Assembly: GCA_011799875.1 (NCBI GenBank)
Contig: CM022303.1
Coordinates: 298,108,362-298,172,361 of the forward strand
Reading direction: 5' to 3'
Length of the DNA stretch: 64,000 nt
Source of the DNA: Thinopyrum elongatum
Taxonomy: Eukaryota; Streptophyta; Magnoliopsida; Poales; Poaceae
In this document: piece by piece, positions 11,992 through 24,347 of the stretch
How positions within the stretch are numbered: position 1 is the stretch's first letter
Layout: every line of letters starts with the position of its first letter
Notes under the pieces: model-generated
Databases searched by the model: none
What the model saw: the letters and a program-made list of their open reading frames with translations, nothing else
What the model was told of the DNA's origin: nothing
Translations under genes and position numbers: made by a program

Positions 11992-12019
11992 TTCCGTTGT
12001 GTTGTCGACAGAAGAATCG

Positions 12020-15000
12020 ATGGCTCGCCTCGTTGTCGATAACGATGCTGTTTCCGGGGAGACTTTTCTCCCTGGTTAACTCTTTGTGTTTGGCGGCTTC
12101 ACGCTATGTGCCAACTCGACCGGCCACCTTGAGCAGGTCGACAGCTACGCCCCTGGTCACCAGATCAGGTTTGGAAGTTTGAACTACATCGCCGATATCC
12201 GAGGAGATCTAATCTTCGAGGGGTTTACGGCCTCTGCCGCCGCTCCCCACCCATACAAAGAAGGCCCTTCGGATCCGCTATCAGATCCCGTCCAGGGATC
12301 GACTATCATTCCCGCCCCGGCCCTAGATCCGGAGCGGGACACTTCGTCCGAATACCAGGGGGTGGACCCCATCGGACTTTCTCCTATTGCGGAGCTTCTA
12401 GTCGGAGACCCAGATGCAACCATGCCGTCGGCGGACCCGGAGTCAAACGGGACTCTCCCCATCATAGGGAAGCCGGATTCGCCTCTGGACGTCAACTCCG
12501 AACTCTCGAGGTCTGCGTCTATCGAGCTCGGTCAAGTGGTTATTACCGAACATAGCTCCGCAGATCCTCAGATGCCTGTCCAGCTTTCACTCTTAAACAA
12601 AACACTGGACCTAATGCGATCTCTCGCCATCACGGAAGTATCACCTCCGAACTACGCCCAGCTTGAACTGGGGGCTGAGAGCAGGGAATTTTGCGTCCCA
12701 CCCACCACCCACTTAATAGCCACTGTCGAGGATTTAACCGACATGCTAGACTACGCCTCCGAAGACATCGATGGTATGGACGACGATGTCGGAGTTGAAC
12801 CAGGCCAAAACCCACCCATCACTGGGCGTTGGACGGCCACTTCTACTTATGATGTATACATGGTGGACACGCCTGAAAAGAAGGACGACGATGGCACTCA
12901 AGATCCAGATGAGAAGGAGCCCGTCGACGAACCACCAAAGCGCCGGCGTCAGCGGCGCCGCCCACGATCGCGTCGGGCGAGGGAAAGCAATACCAGCATC
13001 GGAGATAATGACACTCCGGACAACGCCGAAGACTCCGACCACCCCGCTGAGCCTGCGTTCGAGCAGGACGAGAGGGAAGAGGGTCAAGTCAACCCCGACG
13101 AACTTGCCAATCACGGGGATTCGGAAGATAGTAACTACTTACCTGTCTCCGAAGAGGATATTAGCCTCGGTGACGAAGATTTCATCGTCCCAGAGGAACC
13201 CCTCGAACAAGAACGCTTCAAGCGATGACTGATTGCCACTGCACGGAGCCTGAAAAGGAAACAACAGCAGATTCAAGCCGAAAAGGATACGCTCAACGAC
13301 AGATGGACTAAGGTCCTGGCCGCCGAAGAGGGATACGGCTATGAGTGCCAAACAAAGAGCTATCCTAAGCGCAGGCTCCTGCCACAATTCGACGAGGAGG
13401 CCTTTGAGCCAATACCGTCAAAATACAATCATGCTGATCAGCCGGACCGACCACCACGTGGACGGGATAAAACGGCCAATTATGCCGAACACCAGCCCGC
13501 GCCCCCTCGTAACAGAGGCAAGGAAGCAGCGGCTCCACGCTACACGTACAACCTACGTCAGGACCTGACCAATAGAGCCGGCCAGACTAGATCCATTGAT
13601 GGATCAAGAGGACATGCCCCCACACGAGATGACGGCCATCAAGCCTGGCATGACAAACCTAACCAAGTCCGGGGTCAGCACCAAACACAGATGTCATCCG
13701 AACTCCGTCACGATGTTGCCCGGTACATAGGTGCTGCACACCCCATGTGCTTTACCGATGAGGTAATGCAGCACCAATTTCCGGAAGGGTTTAAACCCAT
13801 GAACATCAAGCAATACGATGGAACGACGGATCCCGCCGTATGGATTAAAGATTTTCTTCTCCACATTCACATGGTTCGCGGAGATGATCTCCACGCCATT
13901 AAATACCTCCCTCTAAAGCTGAAAGGACCAGCACGGCACTGGTTGAATAGCCTCCCAGAGAACTCCATTGGAAGTTGGGAAGATTTAGAGGATGCTTTTC
14001 GGGACAACTTTCAGGGCACTTATGTCCGGCCACCGGATGCTGATGACTTGAGTCACATAGTCCAGCAACCTGGAGAGTCAGCTCGCAAACTTTGGAATCG
14101 GTTCTTAATTAAAAAGAACCAAATCATGGACTGTTCCGGACGCCGAAGCCCTAGCGGCATTTAAGCACAGCGTCCGTGACGAATGGCTTGCCCGACACCT
14201 CGGTCAGGAAAAGCCGAAGACTATGGCAGCTCTTACTGCACTCATGACCCGCTTCTGCGCGGGCGAAGACAGCTGGCTGGCTCCTAGAAGCAACAATACC
14301 AGCGACCCCGGCACCTCTGAGGCTAGGGATGGCAATGGAAGGCCACGACGCAACAAAAACAAGCGCCGGAACAACAACGAAGAAACAGAGGATACGGCGG
14401 TAAACGCCGGATTCAGTGGCTCTAAACCCGGTCAGCAGAAGAAGCCATTCAAAGGTACTAGGGACGGTCCGTCCAACTTGGACAAGATACTGGATCGACC
14501 CTGCCAGATTCATGGCACCCCTGACAAGCCTGCCAACCATACCAACAGAAACTGCTGGGTTTTCAAACAGGCCGGTAAATTAAACACCGAACATAAGGGG
14601 AAAGAGCCTCCAAGCGAGGATGATGATGAGCCTCGCCCACCGCGCACCGGGGGACAAAAACAATTTCCCACCAAGGTAAAAACGGTGAACATGATCTACG
14701 TCACCCACATCCCCAAGAAGGAGCGCAAACGCGCGTTACGGGATGTCTTCGCCATAGAGCCTGTCGCCCCAAAATTCAACCCATGGTCGGCATGTCCGAT
14801 CACCTTTGATCATAGGGACCACCCAACCAGTATCCGTCACGAAGGTTCGGCGGCCCTGGTACTCGATCCTATCATTGACGGATACCATCTTACTAGAGTC
14901 CTTATGGACGGCGGCAGCAGCCTCAACTTGCTCTACCAGGATACTGTCCGTAAGATGGGTGCCGACCCGTCAAGAATCAAACCTAGCAACACTACCTTTA

Positions 15001-15407
15001 AAGGAGTGATACCTGGCGTGGAGGCCCGCTGCACGGGCTCCTTAACACTGGAAGTCGTATTTGGCTCTCCAGATAACTTCCGAAGCGAAGACTTGATCTT
15101 CGACATCGTCCCTTTTCGCAGTGGTTATCATGCACTGCTCGGACAAACGGCCTTCACACACTTTATTGCAGTCCCGCACTATGCTTATCTGAAGCTCAAA
15201 ATGCCTGGACCTCGTGGCATCATCACAGTAAATGGGAATATGGAGCGCTCCCTCCATACCGAGGAGCATACTGCGGCTCTAGCAGTCGAAGTACAGGGCG
15301 GCCTCATCAAGCCGGATAACCCATCGATCATCAAGACCCACGACTCTGCTACGCGAGTCAAGTCCGCACTACAACGCGATAGCCCGGTGGAGCCGGAGCT
15401 TAAATAG
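12020..15407 (+). pseudogene. gag: Fatima gag-protease
   Basis: The ATG at 12020 opens MARLVVDNDAVSG. The frame carries TAA at 12077-12079 and TGA at 13226-13228 and is otherwise open to about 14134. There a one-base insertion (near the TGTTCCGGA stretch) shifts it to the frame that ends with TAG at 15405. Domains: a long acidic and basic N-region, then the retrotransposon gag core at about 13790-14130 (QYDGTTDPAVWIKDFLLHI, WLNSLPENSIGSWEDLEDAF). A basic linker follows, then an aspartic protease with active site MDGGSSLNLLY at about 14904-14936 and a C-terminal LLGQTAFTHF. Gag packages RNA; the protease cuts the polyprotein. RT, RNase H and integrase are absent downstream. Confidence 0.9.
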
Positions 15408-16647
15408 TAGTTTAGCCTCTGTCGACCGCCCCATAAGGTTGCGGCATACGTACCGCGCGTACATACCTACGCACTTAAAATACCTTGGGCAGCACCGGAG
15501 GCACACTGCGGAAAAGGTCCATAGTACGGGTTGACCCTATTCGGACCTCAACCTTTTTCCCCCTATAGGTTCGTTAAAAAACCTACCTCATCTACGGAGG
15601 CTCTTTTCCAGGTCCCTCTTTCTTACAGACGACCATCACCTCCTCCTCTTAAAGGATTTCCCACCAAGGAGAAACGGCGCAGACGTGCGGCAGGGCACCA
15701 CTGGGATCTTCATACCACTACTTTTAGGCCCTGTGTAAACCTTTTCCTTGGGTAAAACTTTTGGCATGTAAAATAGCATCGATATTTATGGCATTATCTG
15801 TACTAATACGGCTCGACGTACTCATCAGGGTATAAAGGAAGCAGTTGATCACCACTTTTGTTTGGCACTCATTTATTTTTGTCATCTATATGCCCTCCCT
15901 ACTTCAGACTGCCACACGTGCTTTAGTCCGGCTTTAACACCGGGGGCTGTATTCGGTCCTACATGTTTCAAAGTCCGAACACCTATAGGGTACTCTTCGG
16001 TGTCCTGGATATTGCATTATATGCATCGGCTCCGAATCATGTCTTTGGTCTATAGTTGGGTTGCCCGGCTCTTGTGCTTACCACCTTATGTTCCGCTCGT
16101 TCGTCTAAGGTAGTAAAGGGAGAACTACTGCGATTGTATTTCTGGTTCGTCCGGTCAAGTACCTCAGTAGAGAAAGCCGAAAACTGACTGTCATGATAAG
16201 CGCGAGCTGGTCGGCGATTCGGCGACTTAGTATTATACTGCAAATCGTTAGCGATTTACTCCGTGTTATACGAGGGGCTGGTCTTCGTCCAGCCGCGTGG
16301 AAAAGGCACCGTAGTCCGGATAGCCGCACATGCACCAGGGGCTAGTACTTAGCCCCACAGTCAAACTCCTATGGCTAAGTGAAAGTAATAAAGCCGCATA
16401 GTCTGATTGCCTGGTTCACCACGCTGACACCTCCTTTACGGACCAAGACGTTGGATAAAGTGTGGTCATGAGTTACGCCGAACACCCCTGTAGCATCTAC
16501 ATGGGGGCTGAAGCCGACGACTGGCAACTTTCAGAAATGAAACAATAAACGGCCGCACAGGAGGAAAAATCGCTTAAAAGAAAAGGCGCAAACATAGCTA
16601 TATAAACAGCATGGGTTCATCGCATTGTTTGTACAAACCCGAAACAT
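15408..16647. other. Fatima spacer between gag-protease and antisense gene
   Basis: About 1.2 kb with no RT, RNase H or integrase motif on either strand. Sense and antisense genes converge here, so both transcripts probably end in or near it. Open frames are short and unrecognised. Confidence 0.75.
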
Positions 16648-19600
16648 TCAATCAAATATTACGTCCTTAGAGAATTGACCCTCGATCACTCGGGCTCCCT
16701 CTAGGACGTCATTGAAGTACCTTTCCGGCTTCCAGTGATCTTTGCCTTCGGGCGGGCCTGCGGTTGCCACTTCGGTGGCCATCATCTTTGCCCATTGCAT
16801 CTTGACGTGGGCGAAGGCCATCCGGGCACCCTCTATGCAGGCCGAGCGCTTCAATGCATCAATCCGAGGCCGCGCGTTGATAAGCCGCTTCACCAAACCA
16901 AAGTAGCTACTAGGGATTGGCTCGGCTGGCCAGAGCTAGACTATCAAGTCCTTCATGGCCAAACCTGCCACCCTATGCAGCTCAGACAGCTGCTTCAGTT
17001 GGTCACCCAGGAGAGGTGTCGAGTGTTCCGGCGTGACAAATTGCGACCAGAACAGTTTCTCGGTCGAGTTCCCCTCCTGGGCTCGGAAGTACTGTGCGGC
17101 ATCAGTGGCACTCTTTGAAAGATCCGCAAACGCACCTGGAGAACTCCACACTCGGGTCAGCAAAGCATACCTCTGACCTCCAAAGACACTCTGCAAAAGA
17201 AAGGCCTTACCAGCCGCTATCTGCCTCGCCTGATGGATCTCTTCACGAGCACTCCGGGACTCGATCCGTGCCTCTTTGGCATCATGGAGAGCCTTGGCGA
17301 GCTTAGTCGACTGGTCCGAAGTCTTCTGCTCTAAAGCTTTGCATTTGCTGATGGCATCCTTCAGCTCCTGCTCTACTTCGGCCACCCGAGCTTCGTGTTG
17401 GCGGCGGGCATCTTGCTCGGTCTTCAGTACGGCAGCCGCCTTGTCAGCGGCTGCCTTATTCGCCTCCGCCTCCTTTTTGGCCTGGGCAAGGGCGCTTTTG
17501 AGGGTCTCGACCTCGGCTGCGCCAGCTGTGATTATAATCAAAGCATTCCATAAGTTAATCTCTAAATATACATATCACTTCTGATATCGAAATAAACTTT
17601 TAACATTATACGCATACCTTGCGTCTCATCAAACCGCTTATTAATGCGGTCGATTTCCTCATTGGCCACCTGAAGCTTCCGATTGAGTTCGGAAACTTCT
17701 GCGGTCTGGGCGGTCGCCGCCAACAGGGAAGCCTGTTACAATAACAGCACAACAGGTTAACTCTCCCGAATACTATATGGATCCTCTGTCCGGTTTCTTT
17801 TAACCGAATAGAGCCTCAGGGGCTACTGTCTGTACACAGGTATATTCCTCTATATGAAAGGTTTTTAGAACATTACGTCGCATACCTCAAAGCCCGTCAG
17901 TAGGCTGGTGAAGGCTTCATTCAGTCCGCTCTTAGCAGACTGAACCTTCTCCACCACCACACCCATTAGGGTGCGGTGCTCTGCCACGATGGAAGCACGC
18001 TGCAGTGCTTCCTCCAGAGCGTTGGGCGCCTCCGGATTAGTGGAGGTCGCCGATGGAGCTGATGCTCCTCCTCCCTCCTTTGAAGAGGGCTGCTTACCCC
18101 ATCCCGGAGCCGTGTTGGTCTTCGGAATGGTGTTCGGCTGGGGCCCGGATTGTTGGGGGTCCCCACCGTCGGTTTTCATAGGGGTCGCCTCCCCTAGGTT
18201 TTCGGCGACCAAGGTGTTAACCTCGGGCGCTTTCTCGGCGGCTTCGTGCGCCCCCCTCTGCCAATAGAGGTCCTTTGGGACGACACCTCGGTGTCCTCCA
18301 TGATGACAGGCGAGGTGGCACGCGTCGGCGTGTCACTCTCTGCCATTTCAGGTGGCAGAGAGTTCCCCTCCGATGATGGGGTTTGCGGGAGCTTGCGGGG
18401 AGGGCTGAAAGGCAAATAACTAAATAACTTATATAATGGAAGCAGGTAGACCGAAGATAAACAGTAAGTTTTCGAATACTTACAATTCGGCCAGGGCCTT
18501 CACCCTGGGTGGCATCTTGGGGACTAGTTCGGTCTCTGAGTCCGAACTGTCTGGAAGGGCCAGCTTCCCTCTCTTGGGCGCCTCCTCCTCCGGGTCTTCG
18601 GAGGCCGCCCTCTTCTTCTTCCTCCCCTTACGGGGGCAGTCGCTCTCCACCTCCTCCTCCTCTTCTTCCTCATCTCCTTCATGGGAGGAGAGGGCTTCGG
18701 TCTCTCCGGACACTATTTCCGAAGGACCTTTATGGCGGGGGCCGCCCTTGGCCTCCTTGCCTTTCTTCTTCTTGGTCTTCCTCTCCGGCGCCTGATAGGG
18801 CGCCGGGACCAGCATCTCCGTTAGCTGGGGTATGGCCGGATCCTCAGGCAGTGGTGCCGGACAGTTGATCCGCTCCCCCTTTGCCATCCAGACCAGTAAA
18901 GAAAGCAGGCAATATAATTTCATATCTGAAATATTGATCAGATAGGTCTCCGGAAAGATTATGCTTACCGCCGTGGCTGGGTTCTCTATGTCGAGCCCGA
19001 TGTCTTCATTCTTCTTCGGCCACTTTTTCTGAGCCATGAAAAGTTGCTTCCATATATCTTTGTGCGTGGTGCCGAAGAAGCGCTTCAGGGTCCGTGGCTT
19101 CTCCGGATCGAACTCCCACATGGGGGAGGCCCGGAGCTGGCAAGGAAGGATGCAGCGGAAAAGCATCACTTGAATCACGTTTGTGAGACCTGTGTTCTCA
19201 CCCAACATGTCGGAGATGCGTTTTTGGAGCACCTTCACCTCTGGTTTGGACCCCCAATCAAGACCCTTGGCGGTCCATGAGGTGAGTCTCGTGGGGGGTC
19301 CGGATCTGAAGTCAGGCGTGGCCGCCCAGTTGGCGTCACGGGGTTCGGTGATGTAGAACCACTCCTGCTGCCACACCTTGAACGTCTCTACGAATGCCCC
19401 TTTGGGCCAAACGGCGTTGGGGAGCTTGCTCACCATGGCCCCGCCGCAGTCCGCATGTTGTCCGTCGACCACCTTTGGCTTCAGATTGAAGACCTTGAGC
19501 CATAGGCCGAAGTGTGGGGGGATGCGGAGAAGAGCCTCACACACGACGATAATCGCCGATATGTGAAGGAAGGAATTTAGGGCTAGATCGTGGAAATCTA

Positions 19601-19838
19601 GCCCGTAGTAGAACATAAGACCCCAGACGAAGGGGTGGAGGGGAAACCCTAGCCCCCGGAGGAAATGGGGGATGAAGACGACCCTCTCACCGGGCTCCGG
19701 AGTAGGAATAACCTGATCTTTGTCAGGGATCCTATGCACGATATCCGCGGACAAATAGCCCGCGCTCTGGAGATCCTTGATGTCCTTTTCAGTGATGGTG
19801 GAGGCCTCCCACTTGCCCTTGGAGCCGGACCCGGTCAT
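16648..19838 (-). pseudogene. Fatima antisense gene: five exons, PF04195-like protein with coiled coil
   Basis: Read on the minus strand, the ATG at 19838 starts MTGSGSKGKWEASTITEKD. Exons by GT-AG sites are 19838-18969, 18878-18484, 18404-17886, 17732-17618 and 17525-16648. Intron phases are 0, 2, 0 and 1, and each agrees with the reading frame on both sides. The N-terminus (GFPLHPFVWGLMFYYGL) resembles the family annotated as putative gypsy-type transposon protein (PF04195). The second exon is acidic and Lys-rich (EEEEEEEVESD, KKKKGKEAKGG). The last exons are a coiled coil (ALAQAKKEAEANKAAADKAA). Two lesions are seen: a one-base shift at the C-run 18250-18257 and TAG at 16936-16938. Repaired length would be about 925 residues. 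Role unknown; nucleic-acid or Gag binding is only a guess. Confidence 0.8.
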
Positions 19839-19947
19839 TGCTGGGGTGGGTGGCAGCGGTGGAGGAGATTGGAGCTATGGGCGCTGGAGCTTGGAGATTG
19901 GGAGACAGAAGCTAGAGGAAGGCGTAAAGAAAAAGGAGAGGTTTTTA

Positions 19948-19958
19948 CCCTTTTATAG
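19948..19958 (-). promoter_or_regulatory. TATA box of the Fatima antisense gene
   Basis: The minus strand reads CTATAAAAGGG, about 110 bases before the antisense ATG, followed by a pyrimidine-rich leader. Spacing fits a plant core promoter with a ~75 base 5' UTR. It lies outside the LTR, so the gene would not depend on LTR transcription. Confidence 0.65.
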
Positions 19959-20395
19959 ACGGTGAAAATACCAAACGTCCCCCCTCCTAAGCCATAAACC
20001 TCGCCTGTTCCCAATGAAATCATGCGTAAGGTGCGGTTGGATTACCCAAATCACATTGATGAGAATCCCGTAATGGATGGGCATGATCTCTGTTTTGACA
20101 AGACGTGCCAATGAAGGCTAGACCTCGAAACGCGAAACAAGAGGCGTGAAAACGGTTCAAAATGTTAAAGAGTCAAGTGTGACGCTTCGCCGAAAAAGTT
20201 TTCAGTAAAAGACACTGTTCCTATTTTGACATCTTGCCTTCGTGGCTACGGGTTGTATTGATTATGCAGAGCCGGATACAATTTCTTTATGCGTGGAGCT
20301 AACTTAAAATTTCCGGGGGAAGGAACCCGCCTTGCAATGCCGAAGATAATCCGCGTGCCGAACTCATCGTCATTGAAGACTGGTTCAGGGGCTAC
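19959..20395. other. Fatima region between antisense promoter and 3' LTR
   Basis: About 440 bases without a supported ORF. It would hold upstream control sequences of the antisense promoter and, at its end, the purine-rich tract GGTTCAGGGGCTAC before the LTR. Confidence 0.55.
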
Positions 20396-20868
20396 TGAGG
20401 GAGTCCTGGATTAGGGGGTCCTCGGGTGTCCGGTCTATTCGATATGGGCCGGACTGATGGGCCATGAAGATAAAGTAGAAGACCATCCCCCGTGTCCGGG
20501 TAGGACTCCTATATGCGTGGACGGCAAGTTTGGTGTTCGGATGTATTATTTCCTTCTTCTGTAAACCGACTCTGTACAACCCTAGGCCCCTCCGGTGTGT
20601 ATATAAACCGGAGGGTTTAGTCCGTAGAGGCAATCAGAATAATCATAGGCTAGACAGCTAGGGTTTAGCCATTACGATCTCGAGGTAGATCAACTCTTGT
20701 AACCCCTATACTCATCGAATACAATCAAGCAGGACGTAGGGTTTTACCTCCTTTAAGAGGGCCCGAACCTGGGTAAACATCGTGTCCCCCTTGTCCATTG
20801 TTACCATCGATCCTTAGACACACAGCTTGGGACCCCCTACCCGAGATCTGCCAGTTTTGACACCGACA
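20396..20868 (+). repeat. Fatima 3' LTR (473 bp)
   Basis: Starts TGAGGGAGTCC, ends TTTTGACACCGACA and is followed by CCAAG. Nine substitutions separate it from the 5' LTR and there is no length change. Confidence 0.95.
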
Positions 20869-20873
20869 CCAAG

Positions 20874-21072
20874 TAAGACATAAAGGCAAACGAAAAGACG
20901 AACGGAAAGAAGGCGAATAAAAAGGAAAATATTTTTGTGTTTTCTGAAAATGTTTTAGAAGTGGGGGAGAGGAAAATGGAAAATAATGTAATGCAAGAGA
21001 TGAGAGTTTATGATGGGTACTTGGTAGGCTTGATGTAGAACCTCACCGGCAACGGCGCCAGAAATTCTTCCT
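20874..21072 (-). other. Element B 5' leader and primer site
   Basis: Short non-coding leader between the right LTR of B and the Fatima insertion. On the minus strand TGGCGCCGTTGCCGGTGAGG follows the LTR end after about ten bases. It matches the primer site of elements A, C and D with small changes. Confidence 0.8.
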
Positions 21073-22639
21073 GCTACTTCTTGAGCTTGCGTTGGTTTTT
21101 CCCTTGAAGAGGAAAGGGTGATGCAGAAAGTAGAGATAAGTATCTCCCTTAGTTTGAGAACCAAGGTGTCAATCCAGTAGGAGGTCCACGCAAGTCTCCA
21201 ATCTATGCACCTGCACAAACAATCAAACACTTGCACCCAACGCGATAAAGGGGTTGTCAATCCCTTCACGGTCACTTGCAAGGATGAGATCTGATAGAGA
21301 TAGATATAAAAGATTACTAAAACATAAAACAAAATAAAAGTAAATAAATTGCAGCAAGGTATTTTTGGGTTTTTGGTTTATAGATCTAAAAATATATGAT
21401 GGAAAATAGACCCGGGGGCCATAGGTTTCACTAGAGGCTTCTCTCTTGAAAGAAAACATACGGTGGGTGAACAAATTACTGTCGAGCAATTGATAGAAAA
21501 GCGCAAAGTTATGACGATATCCAAGGCAATGATTATGAATATATGCATCACGTCTGTGTCAAGTAGACCGACTCCTGCCTGCGTCTACTACTATTACTCC
21601 ACACATCGACCACTATCCAGCATGCATCTAGAGTATTAAGTTCATAAGAACGGAGTAACGCCTTAAGTAAGATGACATGATGTAGAGGGATAAACTCAAG
21701 CAATATGATGAAAACCCCATCTTTTTATCCTTGATGGCAACAATAGAATACGTGCCTCGCAACCCCTACTTTGTCACTGGGTGAGGACACCGCAAGATTG
21801 AACCCAAAACTAAGCACCTCTCCCATTGCAAGAAGAACCAATCTAGTTGGCCAAACCAAACCGATAATTCGAAGAGAAATACAAAGATTTCAAATCATGC
21901 ATATAAGAATTAAGAAAAGACTCAAATAATATTCATAGATAATCTGATTATAAATCCACAATTCATCGGATCTCGACAAACACACCGCAAAAGAATATTA
22001 CATCGGATAGATCTCCAAGAACATCGAGGAGAACATTGTATTGAAGATCAAAGAGAGAGAAGAAGCCATCTAGCTACTAGCTATGGACCCGTAGGTCTGT
22101 GATAAACTACTCACGCTTCATTGGAAGGGCAATAGGGTTGATGTAGAAGCCCTCCGTGAGCGAATCCCCCTCCGGCAGGGTGCCGGAAAAGGCCCCAAGA
22201 TGGGATCTCACGGGAACAGAATGTTACGCCGGCAGAAAAGTATTTTTGGTGGACGCTTCTGGTCGTTTGGGAATATTTGGGAATTTATAGTGCTGGTTTT
22301 AGGGTAAGGGCACTCCCGAGGGGCCCACAAGCCAGGGGGCGTGCCCTAAGGGCTTGTGGATTCCTCAGGACTCTTTTGGCCCTCTCTCCAAGTTACGTAT
22401 GTGTCTTCTGGTCCAAGAAAAATCATCGCGAAAGTTTTATTTCGTTTGGACTCCGTTTGGTATTCCTTTTCTGTAAAACTCAAAAACAAGGAAAAATAGA
22501 AACTGGCACTGGGCTCTAGGTTAATAAGTTAGTCCCAAAAATAATATAAAATAGCATATTAATGCATATAAAACATCCAAAATAGATAATATAGTAGCAT
22601 GGAACAATAAAAAATTATAGATACGTTGGAGACGTATCA
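21073..22639 (-). repeat. Element B 5' LTR (1567 bp)
   Basis: It ends ATACGTTGGAGACGTATCA on the plus strand and is followed by CCCTG. A minus-strand CTATAAATTC box at 22281-22290 is shared in position with the LTRs of A and D and is the likely core promoter. Confidence 0.92.
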
Positions 22640-24347
22640 CCCTGCCGCTTCATGAGTGGTACGGGCACACAAAAAGGAAATTCATTTTGAAAAAAAATTA
22701 GAGTTGGCACATACAAATTTGCTTGGAACGGCATGAAAATACCGCATATAGGTAGGTATGGTGGACTCATGTGGCAAAACTGGGTTTAATGATTTTGGAT
22801 GCACAAGTAGTATTTCTACTTAGTACAAGTGGAGGCTAGCAAAAAGATTGAGAAGCAACCAACCAAGAAACAAAAATTCACATAATCGAGCATTGAGCAT
22901 AACTAACACCGAATAATGCACCACAAGTAGGATGTAATTTCATTGCATAACTATTGACTTTTGTGCTTGCATAGGGAATCACAAACCTTAACACCAATAT
23001 TCTCACTAAAGCATAATTACTCACCAACATGACTCATATATTACTATCATCATATCTTAAAACTATTACAAAGAATCAAGTTTATTTTGTCCAATGATAT
23101 TCATGAAAGTTTTTATTATATCCCTCTTGAATATCTATCACTTTGGTACTAGTTTCATATATTGCAATTGCTTTTGACAAGCTCAAATAAATTTAAGTGA
23201 AGAACATGAGCATAAAAATTTTCTTCTCTCAAAATAATATAAGTGAAGCATGAGAGATTTTCTTCAAAAATTTACTAACTCTCTAATTAATCTAAGTGAA
23301 GCATGAGAGTGTTTCTTCAAAAATATTAAAGCACACCGTGCTCAAAAAGATGTAAGTGAAGCACTAGAGCAATTCCATAGCTCAAAAATATTTAAGTGAA
23401 GCATAAAGGGCAATTCTAACAAATCATAGCATAATTTTGGCTTTCTCAAATAGGTGTCTCCAGCAATGATACTTGTGACAAACTAAAAAGCAAAACAAGC
23501 AAAGACTCATATAATACAAGACGCTCCAAGCAAAACTCATGATATGAGATGAATAAAAATATAGCTCCAAGTAAAATACCGATGGTCGTTAGAAGAAAGA
23601 GGGGATGCCTTCCGGGGCATCCCCAAGCTTAGTTGCTTGGTTCTCCGTGAATATTAACTTGGGGTGCCATGGGGCATCCCCAATCTTAGGCTCTTGACAC
23701 TCATTATTCCTTCATCCATCGTGATCTCACCCAAAACTTGAAAACTTCAGTCACACAAAACTTAACAAAACCTTCGTGAGATCCGTTAGTATAAGAAAAC
23801 CAATCTTTACTTTAAGTACTGTTACAAACCCATTCAAATTTTGTTATTGTGTTATATATACTTTATTCTAACTTTTCCATGGCTTATACCCCCCGATACA
23901 ATCCGTAGATTCATCAAAATAAGCACACAATGCAAAGAAAACAGAATCTGTCAAAAACAGAACAGTCTGTAAAGATACGAATTATTCTCATACTTATGTA
24001 ACTCCAAAAATTCTGAAATATTAGGACAACAGAGGAAATTTGTATATAAATCTTTTGTAAAAAATTCAGAATGTTTAGTCACTTCTGTGAATTTCAACAA
24101 TTCTGTTACTGGACACAAAAGTTTCTGTTTTTCAACAGGATCAAATCAACTATCACCAAAGCTATCCCAAAGGCTTTACTTGGAAGAAATACTAATTAAA
24201 ATATAAAAACACAATCATAACAGAGGCATAATTGTGCAAACACTCAAGAACAGAAAGAAAAAAAAAGCAAAAATAAAATTTATTCATTGGGTTGCCTCCC
24301 AACAAGCGCTATTGTTTTAAGCCCCTAGCTAGGCATAATGCATAAAT
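22640..24347 (-). other. Element A central non-coding region
   Basis: Continues element A across the B insertion. It contains repeats of the ATATAAGTGAAGCA type (23180-23410), internal purine-tract copies at 23617-23632 and 23674-23689, and the ACAGAATCTGT / GAACAGTCTGT block near 23940-23980. I see no supported gene on either strand. Confidence 0.7.

Larger units (their letters stand above)
11500..20868 (+). mobile_element. Fatima-type Gypsy (Tat lineage) element lacking pol, with antisense gene
   Basis: Complete 9369 bp element. LTRs are at 11500-11972 and 20396-20868, both 473 bp, flanked by CCAAG (11495-11499 and 20869-20873). The LTR start TGAGGGAGTCCTGGATTAGG is the one I know for Fatima. 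Contents in order: primer site, gag-protease (12020-15407), 1.2 kb spacer where pol would be expected, a spliced antisense gene (19838 back to 16648), and the 3' LTR. The LTRs differ at 9 positions by eye (7 transitions), so this is a recent insertion and the innermost layer of the nest. Confidence 0.93.
6108..22639 (-). mobile_element. Element B: non-autonomous Gypsy-type element nested in A, minus strand
   Basis: Two LTRs (6108-7686 and 21073-22639) are flanked by CCCTG (6103-6107 and 22640-22644). A primer site of the TGGCGCCGTTGCCGG type lies just left of the right LTR on the minus strand. A purine-rich tract next to the left LTR (minus TTAAGCTTGCGGATGC) marks the 3' side. Removal restores a continuous stretch of element A that matches C and E. 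B contains a broken ORF (10601-11432), a Stowaway MITE and a full Fatima element, but no polymerase or integrase. Confidence 0.9.

Noticed and set aside
18436..18868. Two plus-strand frames of 119 codons
   Set aside because: Ser/Pro-rich mirror images of the acidic exon of the Fatima antisense gene.
20041..20395. Small host gene between the Fatima antisense gene and the LTR
   Set aside because: No open frame with start, stop and protein-like composition on either strand.
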